Below, piece after piece: positions 24,754 through 31,426 of a stretch of 41,919 nucleotides of DNA. The DNA is from a virus. The notes under the pieces are model-generated. The model was not told where the DNA came from. It made no database searches and saw nothing but the letters and a program-made list of their open reading frames with translations. Numbering within the stretch: position 1 is the first letter of the stretch; each line of letters starts with the position of its first letter. Made by a program: the position numbers and the translations under genes. The stretch is taken from positions 1 to 41,919 of IMG/VR virus record IMGVR_UViG_3300047332_000051; one strand, 5' to 3'.

Positions 24754-24769
24754 CATACTTCGCATTACA
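24739..24769. promoter_or_regulatory. operator-like element A, TGTAAT-N19-ATTACA
   Basis: TGTAAT (24739-24744) and ATTACA (24764-24769) form a 6-base inverted repeat separated by 19 bases and bracketing the -35 box of the leftward promoter. Within 29 bases, 23 positions are identical to element B (32684-32712), including an 11-base core TGTCAACATAC. Likely operator for a phage regulator; the regulator is not identified. Confidence 0.55.
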
Positions 24770-24871
24770 TAGCGCGGACCTTTCCAGGGACGCGGTTTTC
24801 CGTCAAATTGCGCCCTGACCGGGGGCCACCGAAGGTGCGCCACGTCCTCCGCAAGCTCATGGATCGCCCCG

Positions 24872-25723
24872 ATGACCGCCGGTCGCCTGATTATTCCCCT
24901 GTCCGAGCCGATTTTCGACCAGAACGGCGACCTTAATCCAGGGGCGACGCTGACGGTTTATCTTACCGGCACAACCACCCTGGCGGAGCTGTACGGGAAT
25001 CAGGCGCTCACCAGCGCCATCGCCAATCCGCAGGTCGCCAACCAAGCCGGACGGTTCTACGAGCAATCGACGCTGATATTCGCCGACGCGAGCCAGGGCT
25101 ACGACGTCACTTTGACCCTGACCGATGGGGAGACCTTCACCTATACCAATGTCGCCCTGCTGGCGCTTGAATCGGGTAGTGGCGGCTATATGCCGATCTC
25201 AGGCGGAATCTTCACCGGCCCCATCTATGGACCGACCGCGTCCCTCAACGACAACTCCAGCCAATACGCCACCACGGCCTATGTGCAGGGCAACCTTGAG
25301 GCCTATGCGCCTTTGGTTTCACCTGTGTTTAGCGGGGAGCCTGAGGTGCCCACTGCGGCCCCCGGAACCAACACCACCCAGGCCGCCAGCACTGCCTTCG
25401 TAGAGGCGGCGGTTGCGGGCGGAGCGTCCACCGACAAATACTGCACCGTAATCGTCGCTGGAGGCGTGGTAACGGTGGAAAACAACGTCGGATTCGCGAG
25501 CGTGATCCGAAGCGGGGTCGGGGCCTACAACTTTGAGCTTACCACAGCGGAAGCGGATGCGAATTATGCCATCCTCACCAGCATTGCTTTTGGCACCTCT
25601 CTGGTGGCCATGGTCAACTCAAGCTTGAAAACCACGACTGCCTTTGCGATTCAGGTGCTTGAGCCGTCCAACAACGATCAGCAAGACCCATTGCAATTGT
25701 ACGTGCTCATTAAGGGTAGCTAA
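24872..25723 (+). CDS. second tail fibre / appendage protein
   Basis: A 283-residue beta-rich protein. The N-terminus (RLIIPLSEPIFDQNGDLNPG, then LTVYLTGTTTLAELYG and AGRFYEQS) is the recurring N-domain of podovirus appendage proteins. The middle (YMPISGGIFTGPIYGPTAS, SSQYATTAYVQG, and later TNTTQAASTAFVEAAV) is a typical fibre shaft. The C-terminal beta domain may bind receptor. ATG 24872 has no strong ribosome site (only GGATCG). It lies just past the leftward insertion, so probably belonged originally to the same unit as the ejection proteins. Confidence 0.72.
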   Translation: MTAGRLIIPLSEPIFDQNGDLNPGATLTVYLTGTTTLAELYGNQALTSAIANPQVANQAGRFYEQSTLIFADASQGYDVTLTLTDGETFTYTNVALLALESGSGGYMPISGGIFTGPIYGPTASLNDNSSQYATTAYVQGNLEAYAPLVSPVFSGEPEVPTAAPGTNTTQAASTAFVEAAVAGGASTDKYCTVIVAGGVVTVENNVGFASVIRSGVGAYNFELTTAEADANYAILTSIAFGTSLVAMVNSSLKTTTAFAIQVLEPSNNDQQDPLQLYVLIKGS

Positions 25724-25724
25724 A

Positions 25725-25961
25725 ATGAACCTCGCACAAGCCCAAACCATCGCCCGAAGCGTCGCCGCGACGCACGCGGCTCTAAAGGCCAAGATTGACG
25801 TCCTAGGCGACCCTGAGCTTTCTGAGCTTGAGCAAGCCCACCACGACGCCCTAAGCGCCGCTGACGTCGCCGCGCACAAGCTGGCGCAAGAGGCTGGGTT
25901 GATCGCCGACGATGTAGACCCGGTTCCGCTGTCGGGTGGAACTGGAAAGCCGTCATCGTGA
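25725..25961 (+). CDS. small helical protein
   Basis: A 78-residue protein; ATG 25725 follows the fibre stop directly (TAAAATG) with AAGGG upstream. Reads as two amphipathic helices (LAQAQTIARSVAATHAALKA and ELEQAHHDALSAADVAAHKL), with acidic linker. No recognised domain; could be a fibre assembly or regulatory protein. The stop overlaps the next GTG. Confidence 0.55.
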   Translation: MNLAQAQTIARSVAATHAALKAKIDVLGDPELSELEQAHHDALSAADVAAHKLAQEAGLIADDVDPVPLSGGTGKPSS

Positions 25962-26452
25962 CTTTGGCTTCTGCGACAGGCCTGATTTACGGGGGTGCGA
26001 CGCTTGCGATTTGCGGCGTCGCGCTCGCCTCCATGCGCTACCGGGCTGGAAAATCCGAAGGCATGGGGACGGTGTGCACGGTGTTCGTGCTGTCATGGAT
26101 CTTCAGCAATATCGCCGTCGCCGGCCTGGGCTGGGACGCGGCTCCGCACCTTCTGCCCTATCTGGATGCGGTGAGTTGCATCATCGTGTCGCTGTGCTTC
26201 CTGTACCGGGCCAGGGCGTGGAAAATAAACGTCATGTCTTTATTCATGATCGCGCTGCTGGTTCATATTATGTATCAAACCGGATCGGTGTTTTCGAAGC
26301 ACGATTATTATCTGACATTGAACATAATTTATATCCTACAGCTTTCGTGCCTTGGAATTCAGGGGCTTATCAATGTCGGAGCTGTTGCAGGCATTGGGAT
26401 GCTTTTGCATCGCCTTTGCGGTCTTCGCGTTTTGCACACGCGGGGGCCATAA
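25958..26452 (+). CDS. multi-pass membrane protein
   Basis: A 164-residue protein starting at GTG 25958 (GTGA overlap). About five transmembrane segments are seen, for instance TGLIYGGATLAICGVALASM, VCTVFVLSWIFSNIAVAGL, CIIVSLCFLY and SLFMIALLVHIMY, the last encoded by AT-rich DNA (26220-26350). Position before the lysis genes suggests a role in lysis, membrane modification or superinfection exclusion; there is no specific motif. A longer frame on the same strand (25936-26706) runs over it in a different reading frame and is not used. Confidence 0.6.
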   Translation: MTLASATGLIYGGATLAICGVALASMRYRAGKSEGMGTVCTVFVLSWIFSNIAVAGLGWDAAPHLLPYLDAVSCIIVSLCFLYRARAWKINVMSLFMIALLVHIMYQTGSVFSKHDYYLTLNIIYILQLSCLGIQGLINVGAVAGIGMLLHRLCGLRVLHTRGP

Positions 26453-26454
26453 GG

Positions 26455-26706
26455 ATGGATCGAGAGATGTTCCGACTGCTCGCCCGAGAGGCCATATTAG
26501 CCATGATCATCGGCGGAGCCGTGATCGTCAGCGCCCTTTATAGCAATGATGTGTCCGCCTATCGCAGCGCTGTCGGTCGGCAAGAACGCGCAGCTCAGGC
26601 GGCCCAGATCAAGGACCTTGCGGGACAAGTCGCCGCCTTGGTCCAGTCGCAAAATCGGCTAATTTCACAATTGCAACTGAGCCGGGTTTCCGGCCGGCGT
26701 AGATGA
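26455..26706 (+). CDS. small membrane protein, possible spanin or holin accessory
   Basis: An 83-residue protein starting at ATG 26455. One N-terminal transmembrane segment (REAILAMIIGGAVIVSALYS, about 11-30) is followed by a Gln/Ala coiled-coil-like helix (RQERAAQAAQIKDLAGQVAA). One TM plus a coiled-coil tail fits an inner-membrane spanin topology (i-spanin), but no overlapping lipoprotein partner is evident. The ribosome site is poor (GGGGGCC at some distance). Confidence 0.5.
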   Translation: MDREMFRLLAREAILAMIIGGAVIVSALYSNDVSAYRSAVGRQERAAQAAQIKDLAGQVAALVQSQNRLISQLQLSRVSGRRR

Positions 26707-26778
26707 TCCATGAGGATTGTGCAGCCCCAGCCGCGAGAATCGCGAGCCCGCCACGTCCCGTATAGTGCGAGGCGAGCT

Positions 26779-27210
26779 ATGACCACCAGGCGACCTTCGC
26801 CCCCTGACAACTCGCGAGCTTTCGGCGAGATCCGCAAGCTTCTGGAGGTTCGTCTCGACAGCTTTTCGGATCGGCTGGACGACATGCGCCAGACGGTCAA
26901 CGACGTGCGCCAGGACTCGCGTCGCGGCATCGACCGGCAGGACAACTTCGAGAGCCGCCTGAACGAGTTTCAGATGCACCTTTCCGAGTTGCGCGAGGCG
27001 ATCCGTCTGCAACGCGGGGATGACATCCACGAAACTGCCGAGGCCATGTCGGATCTGGCCGCCGGGAAGGTGCGTCCCGGCGTGCGCGAACAGCTCACCC
27101 TCGCCGGAATTCTGATCGCGGTGGCGGGCGGAGTGGCGGGTGCGGTCGCCTTTGCGGCGAAGGTGCTTCCGCTGGTGGCGGCTGCGGCCAAGATGACGGT
27201 TGGGGGTTGA
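26779..27210 (+). CDS. coiled-coil protein with C-terminal transmembrane segment
   Basis: A 143-residue protein. ATG 26779 has GAGG six bases upstream; an ATG at 26710 without a ribosome site would add 23 residues. Residues about 20-80 form a heptad-like Arg/Asp/Leu coiled coil (EIRKLLEVRLDSFSDRLDDM...). The C-terminal end has one transmembrane stretch (LAGILIAVAGGVAGAVAFAA). This topology is typical of phage lysis accessory or antiholin-like proteins. Encoded between membrane genes and holin-like gene. Confidence 0.55.
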   Translation: MTTRRPSPPDNSRAFGEIRKLLEVRLDSFSDRLDDMRQTVNDVRQDSRRGIDRQDNFESRLNEFQMHLSELREAIRLQRGDDIHETAEAMSDLAAGKVRPGVREQLTLAGILIAVAGGVAGAVAFAAKVLPLVAAAAKMTVGG

Positions 27211-27212
27211 TC

Positions 27213-27467
27213 ATGGCCATTGAGGTTCCACAAACTGCGGCGAGTGCGATTGTCGCCACCTCGATCGGCCAGGCCGTTCAGGCGCTTGGTGGGATCGCTA
27301 TCGCCTATGGCGTGCTCACGCCGCAGCATGAGATCGCCATCGTGGCTGCCGTGCCCATGCTGGTGACGGCGTGTTGGCGGATCTACCGTGCGATCCGCGA
27401 CCATTTAAAATCCGTCGTCATGGCCGACGCTGCGCCGGATGACGTCGCAAAGGTGATCCGCAAATGA
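27213..27467 (+). CDS. holin-like protein
   Basis: An 84-residue protein; ATG 27213 with GGGGG upstream is preferred to TTG 27207. Two predicted transmembrane helices: SIGQAVQALGGIAIAYGVL and IAIVAAVPMLVTACWRIY, with a basic tail (RAIRDHLKS). Small size, two TMs, charged C-terminus and ATGA coupling to the endolysin gene support a class II-type holin that opens the inner membrane to release or activate lysozyme. Confidence 0.65.
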   Translation: MAIEVPQTAASAIVATSIGQAVQALGGIAIAYGVLTPQHEIAIVAAVPMLVTACWRIYRAIRDHLKSVVMADAAPDDVAKVIRK

Positions 27468-27955
27468 CCCGACCCGTTCCCGCCCAGGCTATCGCGTTCA
27501 TCAAGCGCGAGGAGCAGTTCGAGCCTAACACCTATCTTGACCAGGGCGGCGTTCCAACCAACGGCTGGGGCCACACCCAGGGCGTCAAGATGGGCGATAC
27601 CGTCACCCTGGCGCAGGGAACAGTAAACCTGACTGCGGACCTGCTTGAGGCCGGCGAGCGGCTGGGGAACGCCATTGGCGACGCGGCGCTCAATGGGCTG
27701 ACCGATAACCAGTATTCCGCTCTGCTGTCGTTCGTGTTCAACGATGGGGCGGAACCGACGTGGCAGATCTTCCAGGACATCAAGGCCGGTAACCTGGCCG
27801 ATGTGCCAAACCAGCTCGCCAGGTTCGTGCACGTGCGCATCAAGGGCGTCGAGACGGTTGACCGTGGCCTGGTGAATCGCCGGGCGCGCGAAATCGCGCT
27901 GTGGAAAGGCGTGTCCGCAGTATGTAATGCTGCGCCCGCGTCACAGAGCGCTTAG
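27464..27955 (+). CDS. endolysin, GH24 (T4-type) lysozyme
   Basis: A 163-residue muramidase cleaving peptidoglycan at lysis. The GH24 triad is intact: E17 (KREEQFEPN), D26 (TYLDQGG) and T32 (VPTNGWGHT), with the E-x8-D-x5-T spacing of T4 lysozyme. LTDNQYSALLSFVFNDGA and the NRRAREIALWKG end are also characteristic. No signal-arrest segment is seen, so a holin should be required. Overlaps the holin gene by ATGA. Confidence 0.9.
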   Translation: MTRPVPAQAIAFIKREEQFEPNTYLDQGGVPTNGWGHTQGVKMGDTVTLAQGTVNLTADLLEAGERLGNAIGDAALNGLTDNQYSALLSFVFNDGAEPTWQIFQDIKAGNLADVPNQLARFVHVRIKGVETVDRGLVNRRAREIALWKGVSAVCNAAPASQSA

Positions 27956-27965
27956 GAGGATTTCA

Positions 27966-28337
27966 ATGAGCTGGTTTTCGAATCTGGTGCACGACGTTGT
28001 GAACGGCGTGGAGGGCATGTCCAATGGCCCGATCGTCAAGAATCCCACGACCCCGGTCGGTTCGGCCGTCAACGCGCTGGGGGCTGCTGTGAACACCGCG
28101 TCGCAGGCGATTTCCGCCACCGGCCAAACCGCGATCACCAGCGTACTCGCGAGCGAGGGCGTCACCGAGGGCGAGACTCTGGCGGATACCCTGATCATGA
28201 GCGTGATCGAAGCCGGCGTGGCCAAGCTGTCGCCAGCCCTGCAAACGCCCCTCAAGGCCGCGCTCTCGACGGTCGGGACGGCGCTGGAGCAGGTAGGCAA
28301 ATCGGCCGCCGCCCAGCCAACCACGACCACCGAATAG
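27966..28337 (+). CDS. hypothetical protein after endolysin
   Basis: A 123-residue protein; excellent AGGAGGA site before ATG 27966. Sequence is Ala/Thr/Ser-rich with amphipathic helices: MSWFSNLVHDVVNGVEG, then AVNTASQAISATGQTAITSV. No domain known. Last gene before the terminator, so it may be a late accessory or lysis-associated protein. Confidence 0.55.
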   Translation: MSWFSNLVHDVVNGVEGMSNGPIVKNPTTPVGSAVNALGAAVNTASQAISATGQTAITSVLASEGVTEGETLADTLIMSVIEAGVAKLSPALQTPLKAALSTVGTALEQVGKSAAAQPTTTTE

Positions 28338-28360
28338 TTTAGGCGCTTGAAGTTGAGTCT

Positions 28361-28391
28361 AGGCCCCCAGGAGCGATTCTGGGGGCCTTTT
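28361..28391 (+). terminator. rho-independent terminator ending the rightward late unit
   Basis: AGGCCCCCAG (28361-28370), 8-base loop, CTGGGGGCCT (28379-28388): a perfect 10-base-pair GC-rich stem with TTTT at its 3' side (28388-28391). It lies 24 bases after the last rightward stop and 21 bases before the end of the leftward gene block. It may block transcripts from both sides, but the T-run serves the rightward direction. Confidence 0.85.
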
Positions 28392-28411
28392 GCGTCTTGG
28401 GCTACCCACAC

Positions 28412-28744
28412 CTAGCCCGCAGGTTGAGAGATGGGCTTCTTTTCGTGCGGTGCGGCGCTGGTGGCCATGTTCAGGGTTAGAACGTGGTTGGAGAGCGCGA
28501 GCATACCCTTCGGGGTGATGGCGTAGAGTTTCGACTCTCGCAATTGGTCCTGGCCGCCGCGAGGCTGGATTTCGACCCAGCCTTTGGCTGGCTTGGCCAT
28601 GCGTCGAAGGGTTATGGAGTGATGGCTACCGTCCATGGCCCCGATGTCCATTGGGCGGACGAATCGGCTCTCCCGCTCCTCGCGCTCGGCGGCGAAGTGC
28701 ATGTAGCGCAGAGCGCGCAGGATGTCGTATTCACGCGGCGTCAT
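28412..28744 (-). CDS. winged-helix-like small protein
   Basis: A 110-residue protein. ATG 28744 with GGAGGA upstream is used; the upstream extension lacks a ribosome site. TPREYDILRALRYMHFAAE and the later LYAITPKGMLALSNHVL look like the first helix and wing/end helix of a MarR/PadR-like winged helix (the K-LYAIT-KG-ALS motif is typical). Also MDIGAMDGSHHSITLRRMAK. Likely DNA-binding regulator; last gene of the leftward block. Confidence 0.6.
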   Translation of the reverse strand: MTPREYDILRALRYMHFAAEREERESRFVRPMDIGAMDGSHHSITLRRMAKPAKGWVEIQPRGGQDQLRESKLYAITPKGMLALSNHVLTLNMATSAAPHEKKPISQPAG

Positions 28745-29075
28745 CGGACTTCCTCCTTGGGGGCTGGACCTCGATCGCGGAGAAGCGGGCGTAGCGCTGG
28801 CGAATGGCCCACGGGCTGAGCCAGGACTTTCGGGACTCGCGTTGCTGGATATCTTCCTGCCGAAACTCGCGAGCCATCCGGCACATGAGCGTCCAGGCAT
28901 GCAATAGCGTGGCGGCCGAACGGTCGTAGCGGATGGCCATGAACATATCGTAGATCATGGTCCCGCGCGTCGCGCGCCGGTTGTTGAAGTTTTTGCGGCA
29001 GGGCGTGCCGCAGAATTCGTCCATGTTGCTGCGGGGCTTAAAGGAGCGTCCGCACTCCCTGCACGAACGGTTCAT
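28731..29075 (-). CDS. zinc-finger protein, phage type
   Basis: A 114-residue protein. The N-terminus has CRECGRSF and FCGTPCRKNFNNRRATRG, a C2C2 zinc finger followed by a conserved F-N-N-RR and MIYDMFMAIRYDR block. Proteins with this exact architecture are common in phages of alphaproteobacteria, with unknown role. GGAG before ATG. Overlaps the adjacent genes on both sides by 4-14 bases. Confidence 0.65.
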   Translation of the reverse strand: MNRSCRECGRSFKPRSNMDEFCGTPCRKNFNNRRATRGTMIYDMFMAIRYDRSAATLLHAWTLMCRMAREFRQEDIQQRESRKSWLSPWAIRQRYARFSAIEVQPPRRKSDDAA

Positions 29076-29452
29076 TTGCGGCGCTCCACGGTTCCATCCA
29101 TCTTCTTGCGCAGGCTGCGGTCAAAGCCCCGAGTCTTAAGCTTCCGCTTAGGCTCCGGGCGATCGGAATCGTGCTTTTTCCAGATGCGCTTGACCTTGGC
29201 GCGCGCGGTGGCGTCGGCGGCCGTCTTCAGCTTGTTGCAGGGGTCGGCGTGGATCGGGGCTATCGCCTCGTTGGCGTCGGAACCCTTCATCCAGAGTTGC
29301 GTCACGTGGTCGTAGATCACGCTTGGGCCATCCACCGCCACCGGCTGGCGGCAGAAGTAGCAGACGCCTTTCCAGGAATCCCAGATCCTGCGCTTGCGGG
29401 CGGGCGTCATGGCTCGGCGCGGATCGGCTTGGAAGTCGCCCGGCTCGCTCAC
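29072..29452 (-). CDS. HNH endonuclease-like protein
   Basis: A 126-residue protein starting GTG 29452 (GTGA overlap). It shows a CYFCRQP zinc pair, YDHVTQLWMKGSD with the HNH histidine and APIHADPCNKLKTAAD with the second Asn/His. It resembles the short HNH endonucleases located in recombination regions of phages. Possible DNA nicking or cleavage; the C-terminal tail is basic (KRKLKTRGFDRSLRKKMDG) and would bind DNA. Confidence 0.7.
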   Translation of the reverse strand: MSEPGDFQADPRRAMTPARKRRIWDSWKGVCYFCRQPVAVDGPSVIYDHVTQLWMKGSDANEAIAPIHADPCNKLKTAADATARAKVKRIWKKHDSDRPEPKRKLKTRGFDRSLRKKMDGTVERRK

Positions 29453-29703
29453 AGCAATCCATCCACAAGGTCTCGCGCCCGCTCCATCAGGGCGGATATC
29501 CGACCCAGTTCGTCGCGAACCTGGGGCGTCGTCTGCCCGGCGAGCACTTCATGGGTGGTGAACTTGGTTTTGCAGCCCAGGCACAGCCGGCGTCGGCGAA
29601 TGCGGTCCTGAGCCTCGACGCCGCGCGAGTCCTTCACGTCGGAGAAGGGGTGGCTGCAATTGGGGCATTTGATGGCGTTGGGGAATATGCGGCTATCGCT
29701 CAT
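29449..29703 (-). CDS. NrdR-type zinc-ribbon protein without ATP cone
   Basis: An 84-residue protein. It carries CPNC (13-16), VKDSRGVE, IRRRRLCLGC (Cys 41 and 44) and KFTTHEV. That order is the zinc-ribbon DNA-binding domain of NrdR, the repressor of ribonucleotide reductase genes: CP-C, DSR, RRRR-C-C, RFTT-E. The nucleotide-sensing ATP-cone domain that follows in full-length NrdR (about 150 residues) is replaced by a short helix (RDELGRISALMERARDLVDG). It may bind NrdR boxes without dATP control. AAGGAG before ATG 29703. Confidence 0.72.
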   Translation of the reverse strand: MSDSRIFPNAIKCPNCSHPFSDVKDSRGVEAQDRIRRRRLCLGCKTKFTTHEVLAGQTTPQVRDELGRISALMERARDLVDGLL

Positions 29704-30158
29704 CGCGAGGGCTCCTTCATCTCGCCGGCTAAGATGCGGTCAAGTTCCTTGCGGGCCGCGTTAGCCAGGGCGGGGCCGAACTTGTTTCCGGCCACGGTCA
29801 GGGCCTTGTCCATGAAGTCGTTGAAATCGGGCTGCGACAGCTTGTTGATGGCGATCGACATGGGAGAATACTGATAGCTTCCGTCCGCCAGCAAAATGAT
29901 GCGGCGGTGACCCGCGCCGACCTTGAGCACGCGATCCACATCCTCCTTGGTCAACTCGGCGTGCTCGGACTCGAAGTTGTCGGCGATGATCCCGCACACC
30001 ACCCAATACAGGGCGAGTTGGCTCATGGAGCGTTTACGACCGCCTTGGGTCATGCGCACCGTGAAGCTCTCGCCTTCCTGGGCGGCCAGGGTCTCGGCGT
30101 CCAGCGCGCTCGCGCCCACCAGATGGCCGTTCTCCACCTTGCAAATGATCTCGATCAT
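29700..30158 (-). CDS. DUF1367-like / NinB-like phage protein
   Basis: A 152-residue protein. GRKRSMSQLALYWVVCGIIA, then TKEDVDRVLKVGAGH, and later YSPMSIAINKLSQPDFNDFM followed by DKALTVAGNKFG, resemble the layout of DUF1367-type proteins encoded beside recombination genes. The K-S-I-S-F-x-M-x-Q-D-E-F motif of that group is partly matched. Possible recombination accessory; catalysis not evident. GAGG before ATG 30158. Confidence 0.5.
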   Translation of the reverse strand: MIEIICKVENGHLVGASALDAETLAAQEGESFTVRMTQGGRKRSMSQLALYWVVCGIIADNFESEHAELTKEDVDRVLKVGAGHRRIILLADGSYQYSPMSIAINKLSQPDFNDFMDKALTVAGNKFGPALANAARKELDRILAGEMKEPSR

Positions 30159-30169
30159 CGCCGCCGACC

Positions 30170-31054
30170 TCAGAAGGGAACGTCAGGGCCGGGCGCGCCG
30201 TTTGCGCCGCCTTTTTCCATTTCCTCCCACTCCCATTTTCGCACCTGATCGAGGTGCTTGGCATATTCCTCGCGTAGGGAATTTTGCCAATTGCGGGTCA
30301 GGGTTGCGATCTTGGACTTGTGCGCGTGCGCCCATGCTTCCAGGGACTCTTCCGTGCGCTGCGCCCGCATGGAGCCGGTCAGATACTCCCAATCGCCGTC
30401 CTTCTTGGACTGGGAGCTCGACTTGCGCCCGCCATAGGCCTGATCCGTGCGGGCTTGTTGCTGGGGGCGGTTCTGACCCGACCGCTGGTTGTAGTGGTCA
30501 TCCGCCTGTTGGTTCGAGGCCTGGACGGAGCTGTATTGCGCCGTGGGATAGTCGGCGTCCCCTTCGGCGCTCAGACCTTCGGTCGGGATGCAGAAGGTTT
30601 GAATCGCCATATATTTGTAGGCGTTGGACATGGCCTTGGCGGTGGCCTTGTCGCTGTAGTCCGCTCCCTCGCTGACAACAGTGGCGACGTGAACCGATCC
30701 GTCGAGCGCGGACTTGAACTCGTAGTCCATCTCGATCACCACCGAGAACATCAGCCCGCCCTTGGTGGTCTGGTGGACGGAACGCTCGATCACCTTCCTG
30801 AACCGGGGTGTGATGATCAGCTTTGCGTCGGCGATCTCCGACGACAGGGCGTTGAGCACGTCGTCGATACCGCGGAAATTATACTTCTGCTGCTCGTTGC
30901 GGTGCGCCTTGGCGATTCCGTCCTCGCTGAACTGCGTGGTGATCGCGTGCATCGCCCAAATGACATGGGGGACCTCACCGCTCGCATGCGGAGCTTCATA
31001 GGGGCCGGTGACCTCGCCGGTCTCGGCGTCGATCGTTTCGTTCTCGGTGTTCAT
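30170..31054 (-). CDS. erf: ERF-family single-strand annealing recombinase
   Basis: A 294-residue protein; ATG 31054 with AAGG upstream. Residues 25-150 follow the ERF core: HVIWAMHAITTQFSEDGIAK, NFRGIDDVLNALSSEIAD, LIITPRFRKV, then GADYSDKATAKAMSNAYKYM. The variable C-terminal part is Gln/Ser-rich linker then Trp-rich helices (WEYLTGSMRAQ...). ERF of P22 anneals homologous DNA and circularises the genome. Acting with the coiled-coil protein upstream, it would support recombination-dependent replication or repair of packaged genomes. Overlaps the HNH gene start (ATGA). Confidence 0.82.
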   Translation of the reverse strand: MNTENETIDAETGEVTGPYEAPHASGEVPHVIWAMHAITTQFSEDGIAKAHRNEQQKYNFRGIDDVLNALSSEIADAKLIITPRFRKVIERSVHQTTKGGLMFSVVIEMDYEFKSALDGSVHVATVVSEGADYSDKATAKAMSNAYKYMAIQTFCIPTEGLSAEGDADYPTAQYSSVQASNQQADDHYNQRSGQNRPQQQARTDQAYGGRKSSSQSKKDGDWEYLTGSMRAQRTEESLEAWAHAHKSKIATLTRNWQNSLREEYAKHLDQVRKWEWEEMEKGGANGAPGPDVPF

Positions 31055-31422
31055 TTTCGGGACCTTTTGAAGTGAATGGGGTGAGTGATGCAAGCGTGAG
31101 TCCCAGCGGCGATCTGATGGGCGACGTTCTCGCGCTGGGTGACGAAATCGATGTGGTCGGGGTGAACGCACCAACTGATGTTGCAGCGATGCGCCCCAAC
31201 TTCGCTGTAGGATCGAGACTTGAGCGGCGCGCCCTTGAACAGGGCCGGGGAAACGTGGTGCGCCTTGCGCATCTTGCCGACGATCCAGAACTTGCCGTAG
31301 GGACGTCCTGGACCGCCATCAGATCCAGACCATAACCAGCACCCGCCGAACGGATCGAACTGAACCCTGGCCATGAACCTGGGTAGGGCCTCAGCGATCT
31401 GTTCGGGGGTGAGGAAGGTCAC
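31051..31422 (-). CDS. HNH endonuclease (homing-type)
   Basis: A 123-residue protein. Pattern of HNH_3-type enzymes: GCWLWSGSDG, YGKFWIVGKMRKAHHVSPA, AHRCNISWCVHPDHIDFV, then TQRENV. HR-C...W-C-HP-H contains the HNH ligands. Starts at GTG 31422 with weak ribosome site. It lies between the coiled-coil gene and erf, overlapping erf by ATGA, so it may be an inserted homing-type gene that became part of the operon. Confidence 0.72.
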   Translation of the reverse strand: MTFLTPEQIAEALPRFMARVQFDPFGGCWLWSGSDGGPGRPYGKFWIVGKMRKAHHVSPALFKGAPLKSRSYSEVGAHRCNISWCVHPDHIDFVTQRENVAHQIAAGTHACITHPIHFKRSRK

Positions 31423-31426
31423 GCGA

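Noticed and set aside
25936-26454. Extended frame before the 26455 membrane gene
   Set aside because: Runs out of frame across the five-TM membrane protein; Arg/His-rich product and no ribosome site.
26373-26543. 57-codon frame with a Cys-rich hydrophobic start, possibly a spanin-like lipoprotein
   Set aside because: Overlaps two better supported genes in other frames; N-region too short for a lipoprotein signal and its C-terminal half is a shadow.
27921-27926. TGTAAT half-site in the endolysin gene as a fourth operator
   Set aside because: Single half-site within coding sequence, no partner at 9 or 19 bases.
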